A stretch of 64,000 nt of DNA from Camillea tinctor (Eukaryota > Ascomycota > Sordariomycetes > Xylariales > Xylariaceae), in contig MU394083.1 in assembly GCA_022578605.1 (NCBI GenBank), positions 1 through 64,000 on the forward strand, written 5' to 3'. The translations under genes and the position numbers were made by a program. This document shows, in pieces, positions 55,400 through 64,000 of this stretch (its first letter is position 1; every line of letters begins with the position of its first letter). The notes beneath the pieces were generated by a model. It was not told the DNA's origin. It was given only the letters and a program-made list of their open reading frames with translations, and made no database searches.

Positions 55400-57932
55400 A
55401 TGGCAACTGATGTGCTAGCACGCAACCACTCTTCAGAGCCAGATATCCGACTAGAGGACTATCTCGATGACAAACTGCAGTCTACTTCCGATTTCGAGAA
55501 TTTAGATACCCTACTTGCGAGCGTCGAGGTCCAACGCAGCCAACTCCAGTCCCAGCTTGACGATGCCACCAGAGCTCTCGAAGATGCTCGCCGGGCTGCG
55601 CAAGACCACCAGGGCGGCCTGGCCAAGTCCATAGAAGAGTTCGAGAACCTCCAACAGAGCATCGATGCGCGCATGAAGGTTGTTGCGAACTCGAACGCCC
55701 CCGACGAAGCGATACGGCGGCTCGAACAGCCAATGAAGCAGCTACACAAGGTCGAGCTAGCATACCAATACGTGTCACTCCTGCAAGATGTCGAGAACAT
55801 GAGGGTCGAAGCACGGTCGCATCTCCCCCAGAGCCCGAAAGCTGCGCTAGAACCATACTCTCGCCTGAAGAAGCTCACCGTGCGCTTAAGAGAGCTGCAG
55901 GGCCCCGCTGACGAGGCCGCCACCCACCTGGTCAACTACGTCGAGAGGATCACCGAGAGCCTATGGAATGAGATGAAGGACACCATGTCCAAGGAGCTAG
56001 AGGCTATTCTCAAGAAACGCAATTGGCCCCAGGGAGTGGAACCGACCGCCGAGATGGACGCCGAGTGGCTGGAATGCTTCGAGAAACTCATTGATCTACA
56101 AGTGCCCGAGATACTGTACTCCGAAGAGGTCGTTACTCTACTGCCCCTCGAGGTCATGGCCAAGACCTTCTCCCAGTGGTTCCGTTTCCAGTTCATGAGT
56201 AATACACCAACAAGCAGCCCGCAAGCCTTTGGCACCTTCTGCATCCCGCAGTTCGTGTCGCTCATCGACAAATGGGAGAATTTCTTCCGGGAGAACGTCG
56301 GCCATGTGCTTGTGTCGCGGTTCCGCAATACTAGGGCGGGAGACATGTCGGTTTATATGGATCCGGCTTGTGCCCTGATCACGGCTTTGCTTCCAGTGAT
56401 GAGGGAGAAGATCGACACAGTTGTCCAACATGGGCTGAAGAACCCCCAGTTCTTGAGTAGTCTTATGGTGCAAATCATGAACCTAGACGACGAGCTTCGG
56501 TCAAAATTTAATTACGATGGCGGTGATCCAGAGCGAGGTTGGGCAGGGCTCACCACCGAGGTCCTCGACGAGCACTTTGACGAATGGCTTAAAGCCGAAA
56601 AAGACTTTGCGCTGGAGCGTTTCCATGTCATTATGAATTCGGCCGATGCTCGAAATATCGACTACGACTATAGTAGTAACGGTAAAATGAAGCCTACGTT
56701 TGGCGCTGTGAGAGTCACGGACCTACTCAAGTCTGTGACATCACAATACGAGCGCATCCATAGATTTGCACATAAACTTCGGTTTCTCATCGACATCCAA
56801 CTCGAAATTTTAGATAATTACCACGACCGTTTGAAGGATTCTTTAGATGCCTATTACACGATTACTTCAACTCTGGGTCGAACTCTGCACGGTGTCACGA
56901 AAGAACAGATGGCGGCTTTGGACGGAACAGGCGCTTTCGAAACATTATGCAAGGTGCTTGGTAGCTGTGATCACATCGTTGCCGCGCTGAAGGACTGGAG
57001 CAATGAAGAGGTCGGTCACTATCTCCTTTTTTTTTCTATCAGGTCATATCTAACATAATACATAGTTCTTTGTGACTCTCTGGGAACAGCTGCAGACAAG
57101 AGCTAAGCGGAGAAGCTATCAAGAAAATCTTGCCGGGGGTATGAGTCAAGAGGACGTGAAGGACCGCATCTCGTCAGCTGTCGGTACTGATGAAGATGGC
57201 GGTATCCTCTTCGATGAGACCATCGCAGCGTATAGCCATCGTCGCAAAACTGCGGAAGAGTATCTCGTCTCGGCTCTGGTCGATTCACACCAGAAGGCAT
57301 TCCGCCCCTACCTCACCAAGCCCCAATGGACGACAATTAGTAGCGAACCCAATTGTATGTTTGCAATCCCGATCCCTTGCGGATGGTGTTGAAGAGGCTA
57401 ACGATTTCAATAGTTGATGCATCCCAATTAGCCGTAACCGCAGAGCTAGATGAGCCACTGAGGGTACGTTGATATTGCCATAGGCATCAAACAGCCTGCT
57501 AACCAGCTACAGATACTCAAGCGGAACCTCGCCTTCCTCGCCTCGGTACTAAGTACCGCGGTCTATCGGCGCATATGGAGAGAAGCGCTGGAGAAATTGC
57601 AAGAAATGCTCTGGGCGGATGTCCTTATGCGGCAAAACTTCACAACCCTCGGGGCCGCCCAATTTGTGAGGGATCTGCAGGCCATCTTCTCGTTGATCGA
57701 TCGTAGTATTCCTAATGGATCCTTGGCCATGGGCACATTGCAAGATGGCGCACAGCTGCTAAGCTTGCCACTAGAGGTTGAGAACGAAGGCGTCACACTT
57801 CAGCAAGCAAGCGATCGCATATTCACAGACAACACAGAAGCCAAGTTGATTTTAGCGGAACTAGGATTAGATTCCCTTACTCCGGCGAACGCGCGAAAGA
57901 TACTGCAAAGGAGGGTAGAGAACAGCGAATAG
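55400..57932 (+). CDS. RINT1/TIP20 family vesicle-tethering protein (Dsl1 complex subunit)
   Basis: Peripheral ER protein. In yeast Tip20 and animals RINT1, members of this family tether COPI vesicles returning from the Golgi to the ER, together with Dsl1/ZW10 and Sec39/NAG. Exons 55400-57010, 57066-57354, 57414-57463 and 57513-57932 join in phase to 789 aa, close to family length. The start is the ATG in ACCATGG; upstream codons in this frame begin at a non-ATG. The N-terminal region (about residues 25-110) is a heptad-rich coiled coil (LASVEVQRSQLQSQLDDATR). The RINT1_TIP1 domain follows, with the MKQLHKVELAYQYVSLLQDV segment, AKTFSQWFRFQFMS, RFLIDIQLEILDNYHDRL, and the terminal LRILKRNLAFLASVLSTAVY region. 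All introns are short with GT-AG ends. Likely essential. Confidence 0.9.
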
Positions 57933-58357
57933 ATATTGAACAGCTTCTTTTGGATTTAATATTTTTTTTTCTTTCTTTCTTTTCCTTGGCACCTCTCGCC
58001 AACACGAAACTTTGTTGTAGTATACCCACTCTACACTGCGATATCTCGGTCGCTTCAAGACGCGAAGAGACCAAAATGCTCAAATGTTGAATAACTAGTG
58101 AAAGCCAACCCGCAAATCTAATCGTCCGACTGCCGTGTGAAATACATATCTTTTTCCTACATCCAGGTCATCATCCTGCCCGGTTGTAGGTTTAAATGTT
58201 GAATGCCTTGCAGCTTTATATTCTTCACAAGGCCTCTCCGCCGCTCTATTGTATGCCGGTCCTCGTCTCAATTAAGGCATCCTAACGGGCCTCTCCATAG
58301 TCCCCGATCATTCCTCTTCGCCTAATCCTCCTCTTTCTCCTCCTATTCACTAGATAC
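57933..58357. other. Convergent 3' intergenic region
   Basis: 425 bp between two genes ending toward each other. It contains a T/C-rich tract (57961-57985) and CTCCTC-rich sequence (58310-58350). No gene. Confidence 0.5.
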
Positions 58358-59346
58358 CTAGCTAAGCGCGCGCATCGTCGCCTCAACGACAGCGAACGTG
58401 CCCGCGCTCACAGGCATCGCCCTCAAGAGCGTAGGGCCCAGACCCTTCCAGAAACCACGCATCCCCTCCGCGCGCCACGTCTGCGCGAAGCAGTCGCGCA
58501 TCGAGCGGTAGCGCATATCCGCGCCGAACCCGTCGGTCTGCATCTTGCTCTTGACGACATCGAACGGGTAGCTGCCGAGCCAGAGCGCCTCGCCGGCCAG
58601 GCCGCCGTAGAACGCCACCTTGTACGCGGGCACGTCGCGCCGCTCGACCCGGTTGCGCGCCGCGTCCGCGTTCATCATCCACTCGAACGCCAGGAACCAC
58701 ACCCCGTACGCCTGCGCCTCGCGCAGCACCGTGACCGCCTCGCCGCGGTACAGCCCCGGCAGGATGCCCCCGCCCTGCGCGGACAGCTTGCGCACGCAGT
58801 CCAAGGGCCCCGCGTACAGGCGCCCCGCCCCGTGCGGCTGCGCCTGCAGCCGGATCCGCACGTGCTCGATCGGCCCCGAGATCACGCTGTTGGCCACCCC
58901 GGCGAACGCCCCCGACGCGTAGTACTGCCCGTAGCTCAGGGAGGGGCTGGAGGGCGCGGACAGCGCGTTCGCCGACTCGAACCACCGCCGCGCGTACCCG
59001 AAGGCCCCGAACTGCACCGACACGCAGGCGCCGATGCCGAGGAGCGGGGTCAGCGTGCCCTTGTAGAAGGCGAGCGCGCCCTCGTGCTTGTAGATCGAGG
59101 TGGCGGCTTCGAGCGCCGAGGGGTACTGCGTGGTGGTTTGGAGGCGCACTTTTACGATGTCGAAGGGTTGGCCTGGAAAGAGGGGGGAGTGGGAGTTAGT
59201 GGATTTGGGTAGGAGGGTTGGTTTGAGGCGTGGAAAGCTTTACCGATTAGGACTTGCGCGATCCCGCCCACGGCGCCGGCGAAGAGGTCCTTCGCCGTGT
59301 CGAGGGCGCCGCCCTGGGTGTCGAGATCTTGCGCTGCGTCGGCCAT
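58358..59346 (-). CDS. Mitochondrial carrier, Ymc1/Ymc2-like
   Basis: Inner-mitochondrial-membrane solute carrier. Yeast Ymc1/Ymc2 are linked to amino-acid (glutamate/glycine) handling, but the substrate of this one is inferred only from resemblance. In coding order the exons are 59244-59346 and 58358-59172, joining in phase to 305 aa. Three repeats are present, each with the carrier signature after an odd-numbered helix: QPFDIVKVRLQ near residue 36, GPIEHVRIRLQ near 145, and YPFDVVKSKMQ near 245. The second repeat has Glu in place of Asp, as in Ymc1. The FYKGTLTPLLGIGACVSVQF block and the ending GLGPTLLRAMPVSAGTFAVVE are also typical of this subgroup. The first intron (59173-59243) splits the Gly codon before the first signature. 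The coding region is very GC-rich. Confidence 0.9.
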
Positions 59347-61189
59347 CGTGCGTGTCCCGAATGCCTGCGCCCGCTGCTCTCTGCTCTACTCGGCTCTGCT
59401 CTGCTCTGCTCTGCTCTGCCCCGCGCGCGCACACACACACTTTTTTTTTCCTGGCGAATTGAACTGATGACTTTGAAGTATGACCCAATCTATGAGAGAA
59501 TAGGAAAAAGGGGGGAAAGAGGAAGTAGATAATTAAAGGAATGAAAGAAGAAAAAAAGCAGACTCTTTTTTTGTTTTTGTTTTGTTTTTATCCAGAGTGT
59601 CAAAAGAAGGCGCTTCTACACTCTACGCTGGTCCTTTCGGGTTCGGGAGTTGCCAATACCTAACAATTCCCACCAATTCTGTGGTGTAAGTATGTAATAT
59701 AACTCCGATGTAGGAGGCGATAAGTGAAAATAAATTGGTGGGGCCTCAAAGGGGGATGGATAGATGAAAAAAGAAAAAGGAAAAAGAAATGTCGTGACTG
59801 GTTGGCTGAGCTTTAGCTTACCCCAGAGATAGTGATTGTGCCATATTACCTGACTATCTGCTATCGCTCTGCCGACCAACTCTCTGGAATCTCCAAGGTG
59901 GGGACGGGCTTGTCAGGGTCCTGCCGAATGACGTGATTCGCTTATATATTAATAGGTGGTTATGGTGTGACTTGACCCCTTATACTTTACCTATAAGCAT
60001 GTCTATGTTATAAGAAACGCAACATTAGAGTCGGCAAGAAACCTTGATACATATAGGTCAGTTATAGGTTCGTTACTATATATATCCCAATGGGTTTTAG
60101 CAATAGAAGTTGTTTATGACATATAGACAAGAGTGCGTTTCCTAGTGTTTTCTGGTTTGGTCAATAATCTGATCCATGAAATCTTACCTTGTGGAAGATG
60201 GACGGCATGTGACTAAAGGAAACATCATATCAACCGTTCCGACTTTTGACATATTACGTACGTTAAAACCCGTACCGAATTTTTACGGATCAAAGTGTTC
60301 TCAACTATTAATCATGTGGCTCTTGGTAAAAAGTCATTGTCGGCCAGACATAGGTAATTTGTTTGTTGAACTTTAAATACATGTTAGTGAGAGTGCCTGA
60401 GTTTGACATTTGTTGCAAGATAAAATCAGTATAGTACTTAATATATTGGTGAGATCAGCATAGTAAAACTCGGTAGATAGTTCATTGTGATAGATGGCCC
60501 AATGATGATGTGGCTTCCACAAAGGAGGACAAGTATAGGCTTCTCTTCAGATATATCATGCTATGTGCTGTATTAAATAGGGGTGTAGTGTCTATATCGC
60601 TAAATAACACTATCGTATAGGAGGTGGCCATTACATGTGATAATGAAAACTTGGTTTTTCATAATAAGTATTTTAGTAAAAGTGTTTGTTTCATATAGAC
60701 GTCTTTATATTCTTTCGAACTTAAACAAGTAGACTTACCCACATGGCTTCCAATATGGGTTATGACGCTGGACTTTGTATAATTTGAATATTATTTAGTA
60801 TTAGATAAATAAAAAGGTTACTATTGAACTAGAGATTGAGTGACCCCCTACCATCAGTTGTATTAAGCTGTGAGACTGAAGCCTACCTATGTTCAGTTTA
60901 CGACACCTAGCCATCATGCTGTTTGGTTATATAGGAGGCATATAGTTAGAAATATATGTAAAGGAACGCATTATATATACACTGAGCCACAGTTCCTGGT
61001 CCCCTTAGTCCCCACAACACTATAGCATATTTAGTTTGACGGTATTTAAGTCTCACAAATTCCAGTTAAAGAGTTAATTCAATATTGCTTATGAATTTCG
61101 TGTTGTTCAACCCCATAATCGCTGTTGGCAATCCCTCCAAGGCTCGGTTCAATTTTGACATCATTATTAACCACAAGAAATATCCATAG
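59347..61189. other. Carrier promoter, then gene-poor AT-rich DNA
   Basis: The upstream region of the carrier carries five CTCTG pentamers (59395-59419), an alternating GC/AC tract (59422-59440) and T/A runs (59441-59449, 59551-59590). From about 59950 to 61189 the DNA is AT-rich with only short chance ORFs (for example 60176-60376). Confidence 0.5.
59395..59440. repeat. CTCTG pentamer repeat and GC/AC dinucleotide tract
   Basis: Five tandem CTCTG units run directly into CGCGCGCG and (AC)n just upstream of the carrier start, within its likely 5' leader. Confidence 0.9.
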
Positions 61190-61270
61190 GCACTTTGGCG
61201 GAGTGGTTAACGCGCAGGCCTGCTAAGCCTGTTCCTTCGGGAGCGTGAGTTCGAATCTCACAGGTGTCGA
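61190..61270 (+). tRNA. tRNA-Ser(GCT)
   Basis: Folds as a class II tRNA without intron: acceptor GGCACTT pairing with AGGTGTC (two G.T pairs), D-arm GCG...CGC, anticodon stem CAGGC/GCCTG with loop CT-GCT-AA, variable arm TTCCTTCGGGAGC, and T-arm GTGAG-TTCGAAT-CTCAC. Anticodon GCT at 61223-61225 decodes AGC/AGT serine. A TTTTTT run at 61275-61280 terminates RNA polymerase III. Confidence 0.93.
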
Positions 61271-61549
61271 TATATTTTTTAATCTGTATATGTTGTATGT
61301 TTTGACTCTCAAGTAATTAGAAGCAGATCGTTATATAGTCCCGTCCTCCGTACGTAGACGAAATCATCATCATATTTGCTATCGAATCTCTTTTTTATTT
61401 CAATATGAGGCAGAAAACTATGATCCTACTAACGAAAATTAGTGGACAAGAAACGAAGTTACTAGCCTTGTGTACTGCATATGAAGTTAGCCTATGTTAT
61501 CTGCTACTTAATAATTCATTATCACATTATATTTTTCTTCTTCAATAGG
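61271..61549. other. Intergenic between tRNA-Ser and the MFS relic
   Basis: AT-rich, no gene recognised. Confidence 0.5.
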
Positions 61550-62255
61550 CATAAGCTCTCTGAAATCTTTACTTTTGTCGTCTCGCTCGCCCTGTTCCCT
61601 TTCATCGAGGCATGTCTTGCCCTAACCCCAATCATAAAACTTGCACTCAGAATGAATGGCACAAAGAACCTCTTGATGATCGGTAGACTGATCAGTCCTG
61701 GGGCAGTTTCCCCAGAAGATTCGGTGGGCTGGATTTTACGATTCCAGCGAGCATGCGTAGCTTAAAAGCGGTCACGCACCTCAAAATCAGTGGTTCCCAA
61801 TGCTACAATGACATGAATATGCACCTTGAGGTTCTGTGTAAACGTGATGAAGGCTACCCCGATAGGTAGATTCGTTGGCATCTGGTTGAAGCTCACGCCA
61901 ATACCAAAACCACAGATGGCCCAGTATCAGCCGATGTTACGAATGGTGGATCTAGTAGTCATCTCCCTTGATTGAGTAAAATTTGTAGTTAATGCTCCAG
62001 GAGCAACTGACTAAGGATTCAGTCATAATTGCGAGGGGAAAGTGGCAGTGGCAAGAGAATCACCTATGTCTATAGGTAAATAGTGGTAAACAGAGCAAAT
62101 ACAATTACCACAAGCTCAACCCCAAGTATCATAACGGGATCCCAGGATCCCGGGCCGCTGGTAATTCCACCTGTGAGGGTAGAATCGACAACATAGCTAG
62201 CAATTGAGGGCATTGCATCGTATATCTGGTGAGAGCGGGCAGGGGCGTACGTCAT
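61550..62255 (-). pseudogene. Decayed DHA2-type MFS drug transporter
   Basis: Conceptual minus-strand translation in shifting frames shows the C-terminal half of a 14-helix MFS pump (drug:H+ antiporter 2). At 62255-62070 there is a helix pair (AMPSIASYVVDSTLTGGITS, then PVMILGVELVVIVFALFTTI), matching the LP-I-S-V-AS-L-GG-T-IGYY-P family segment. At about 61930-61880 lies YWAICGFGIGVSFNQ, at about 61870-61790 LPIGVAFITFTQNL, and near 61700-61600 the last helix with a basic MKGNRASE tail. Several frameshifts and stops (for example between 61980 and 62070) prevent expression. The N-terminal half was not found with confidence upstream. The family is inferred from the order of the blocks. Confidence 0.55.
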
Positions 62256-64000
62256 GAGCTAAAGTAGGCCGAGAACTAAGAGGATCGATAATATTGATTC
62301 TACATGGTTATCATCTTTGTTTATTGATCAATGTTGAGTCGGTAGATTCTCGCCAGCAAGTTTTACATCCAAGCCATCGTGAGACTCACATACGTGGAAG
62401 AACCCTATGAATGACCACTTCTTGATTTGCTAAGCTACAGGACAACAAGTAATATGCGAACTTAATGCTCAATGTTATAGAACACTTGAAAAAGTGTTAG
62501 GAACAACCCGCACTATCATGTACGAAATAGAAAGTTATATGTAACCACCTATGACTGATGAAAATGGTACAATATCTCTTGAAACTGTGACAATGCTCAA
62601 CAGGATCCTCCTATAACATAAATTAGGTATATACCTAATATTTGGTGTTATTGAATAATGTGTATCAAGAAAGCCTCAGTGGATAGATGGGATGTGTGTG
62701 TTAGCTACACCATCACTGCATCTTATACAATAACCAACTCCGAGATCAACGTATTCTGTAGCATCCAGATCTCATGGGAACGAGGCGTCATTGTGCTTCA
62801 CTTTAAGGGATTTCATACAAAACACAGCCCTAGCTACGAGGCAGCTATGATAAGGGGCATCTGTATCATGAACGCGCATCACATATGCCTCACTATGTAC
62901 GCAATTTTTATCTATAAGTTCTGCAGTTCCGCCACGATATTTGTTAGACCCTTTGCCTATTTTACTGTACTATCTTAATATTTTACACTAGATACTAATG
63001 AGAATTCACCTAATGCGAGGCACCTCGTTGGCGATGAGCAGCTAACACTTAGAAATTAGAATTTGTTATGGCTTTGACTAAGTCTCATGATTCGCAGGCT
63101 TTTTAGGATACGGCCTTAGTGACACCCCCCCCTTTTTTTTATATTCAGTATATGGATTGCTTTGGAATGTCCTCTAGAACGGTATGAAATTTCGTCTGAT
63201 TGAGCACGAATGAGGGGGGTTTAGTGACATAAATTCGCCTTTTTTGACTTGGGTAGTAAAACGTTGGTTTCAGTCCGAATCAATAGGGGGAAGCGGTATA
63301 CTCAGAACACCGCATACGAGCTTTCCGTTCATCTATCGGTGTAGCATGTCGTAATTCTCCTTAGTGTGATATTATCTTTCCTCGGGGTTCTCCTTGGTTG
63401 AGAACACAGTAAACAGCAGTATAAGAGCGAAAGAGAGCCCGGACTGATTGGATGAAACATCCATCCTTTCCTTGGGACTATAGAAGCACTTGCATCAATA
63501 CAGGTTTAGATTGCCGATAGTCTCAACGACTATAAGAAGATGAGTGACATATCGAGCCTAAAGACGACGGCCGCATCAACATCAGGTATACCTTCATGCT
63601 ATCGAGGTCTAGTATGGCGGTGATACCGGCACTAATGTCTGTAATTCTTGACAAAAGGACATTGGACATATACAGAGTGCCGGATGCAAACTATTAATCT
63701 ATGCTTGAGATGTAGGATCTAATGTAAGAGAATCGGCCTATCATGTGATGAGTTGGGATGTGTAGGGGGGAGAGCTGAAATCCGACCCATACATCTTGGA
63801 GGAATAGTGTGGGGAGGGTGTCTTCCGAGTGCCCTATGATATCTGCGTCTTTGCTAGATGCATACGAGGCCTCGTCACCATCACCTTGCATTTCCGATAT
63901 CTGGACTTTTCATATGATTGATGTAATATTTCTTGGCGGTGACCCGAACACTAGAGAGTGAGGGATCAGGCATCGCAAACTAGGTGATAGGCTCTTGGCC
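62256..64000. other. Gene-poor right end of the window
   Basis: No convincing gene. The 106-codon ORF at 62658-62978 (plus) and the 65-codon ORF at 63694-63891 (minus, acidic, beginning MQGDGDEASYASSKDADI) lack motifs. The second could be the first exon of a gene leaving the window, or the remnant of one. A C-run followed by a T-run lies at 63126-63140. Confidence 0.4.

Noticed and set aside
62658..62978. 106-codon plus-strand ORF
   Set aside because: Composition unlike the real genes of the window, no motif, and neighbouring DNA appears to be decayed; not enough to call a gene.

Overview
The window is nuclear DNA from a filamentous ascomycete (Pezizomycotina, probably Sordariomycetes). This is inferred from the gene structure (short 50-95 bp introns with CTRAC-type branch sites), the gene content (Zn2Cys6 regulators, a HET-NACHT-WD40 protein, a 2EXR protein, several MFS pumps) and a retroelement destroyed by RIP-type C-to-T mutation. 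Species cannot be named from the sequence.

Layout. 1-4870: AT-rich, RIP-destroyed Ty3/gypsy chromovirus, plus strand, open at the left edge. 4966-5211: short remnant of an unknown ORF. 5805-21186: accessory-type genes spaced by large gaps: Zn2Cys6 regulator (5805-7909 +), small CxxC protein (8211-8426 -), HET-NACHT-WD40 NLR (10615-14313 +), small protein with two tandem Zn2Cys6-like modules (14942-15604 -), DHA1 MFS pump (17044-18865 +), 2-oxoglutarate/Fe(II) oxygenase (20061-21186 +). 21187-25575: gene-poor, with a 15-bp tandem repeat and what looks like the promoter, leader and first codons of a gene. 25576-34340: a GC-rich island without credible genes, packed with hairpins. 34341-46397: CCT6 chaperonin subunit (-), 2EXR protein (-), prenylcysteine oxidase (+), CorA-like transporter (-). 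46398-51097: gene-poor. 51098-59346: ACS-family MFS transporter (+), tRNA-Leu(AAG) with intron (-), RINT1/TIP20 tether (+), Ymc1-like mitochondrial carrier (-). 59347-64000: tRNA-Ser(GCT) (+), a decayed DHA2-type MFS pseudogene (-), otherwise nothing recognisable.

Housekeeping genes (CCT6, prenylcysteine oxidase, RINT1/TIP20, carrier, tRNAs) are confined to about 35-61 kb; the left half is accessory and repeat-influenced. I see no operon-like grouping and no convincing biosynthetic cluster: the oxygenase and the DHA1 pump are 1.2 kb apart, but no backbone enzyme is present.

The most unusual object is the 25.6-34.3 kb island. It holds about 37 short hairpins in a single orientation whose five-base loop is conserved (mostly TGCTT or CGCGT; all fit Y-G-N-K-T) while the stem sequence varies yet stays complementary. 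They sit in a degenerate tandem-repeat landscape enriched in the word TTCCTAA and in longer imperfect palindromes. I know of no described fungal element with this design. All exon joins below were worked out by hand from splice signals, reading phase and family resemblance; no search was run.
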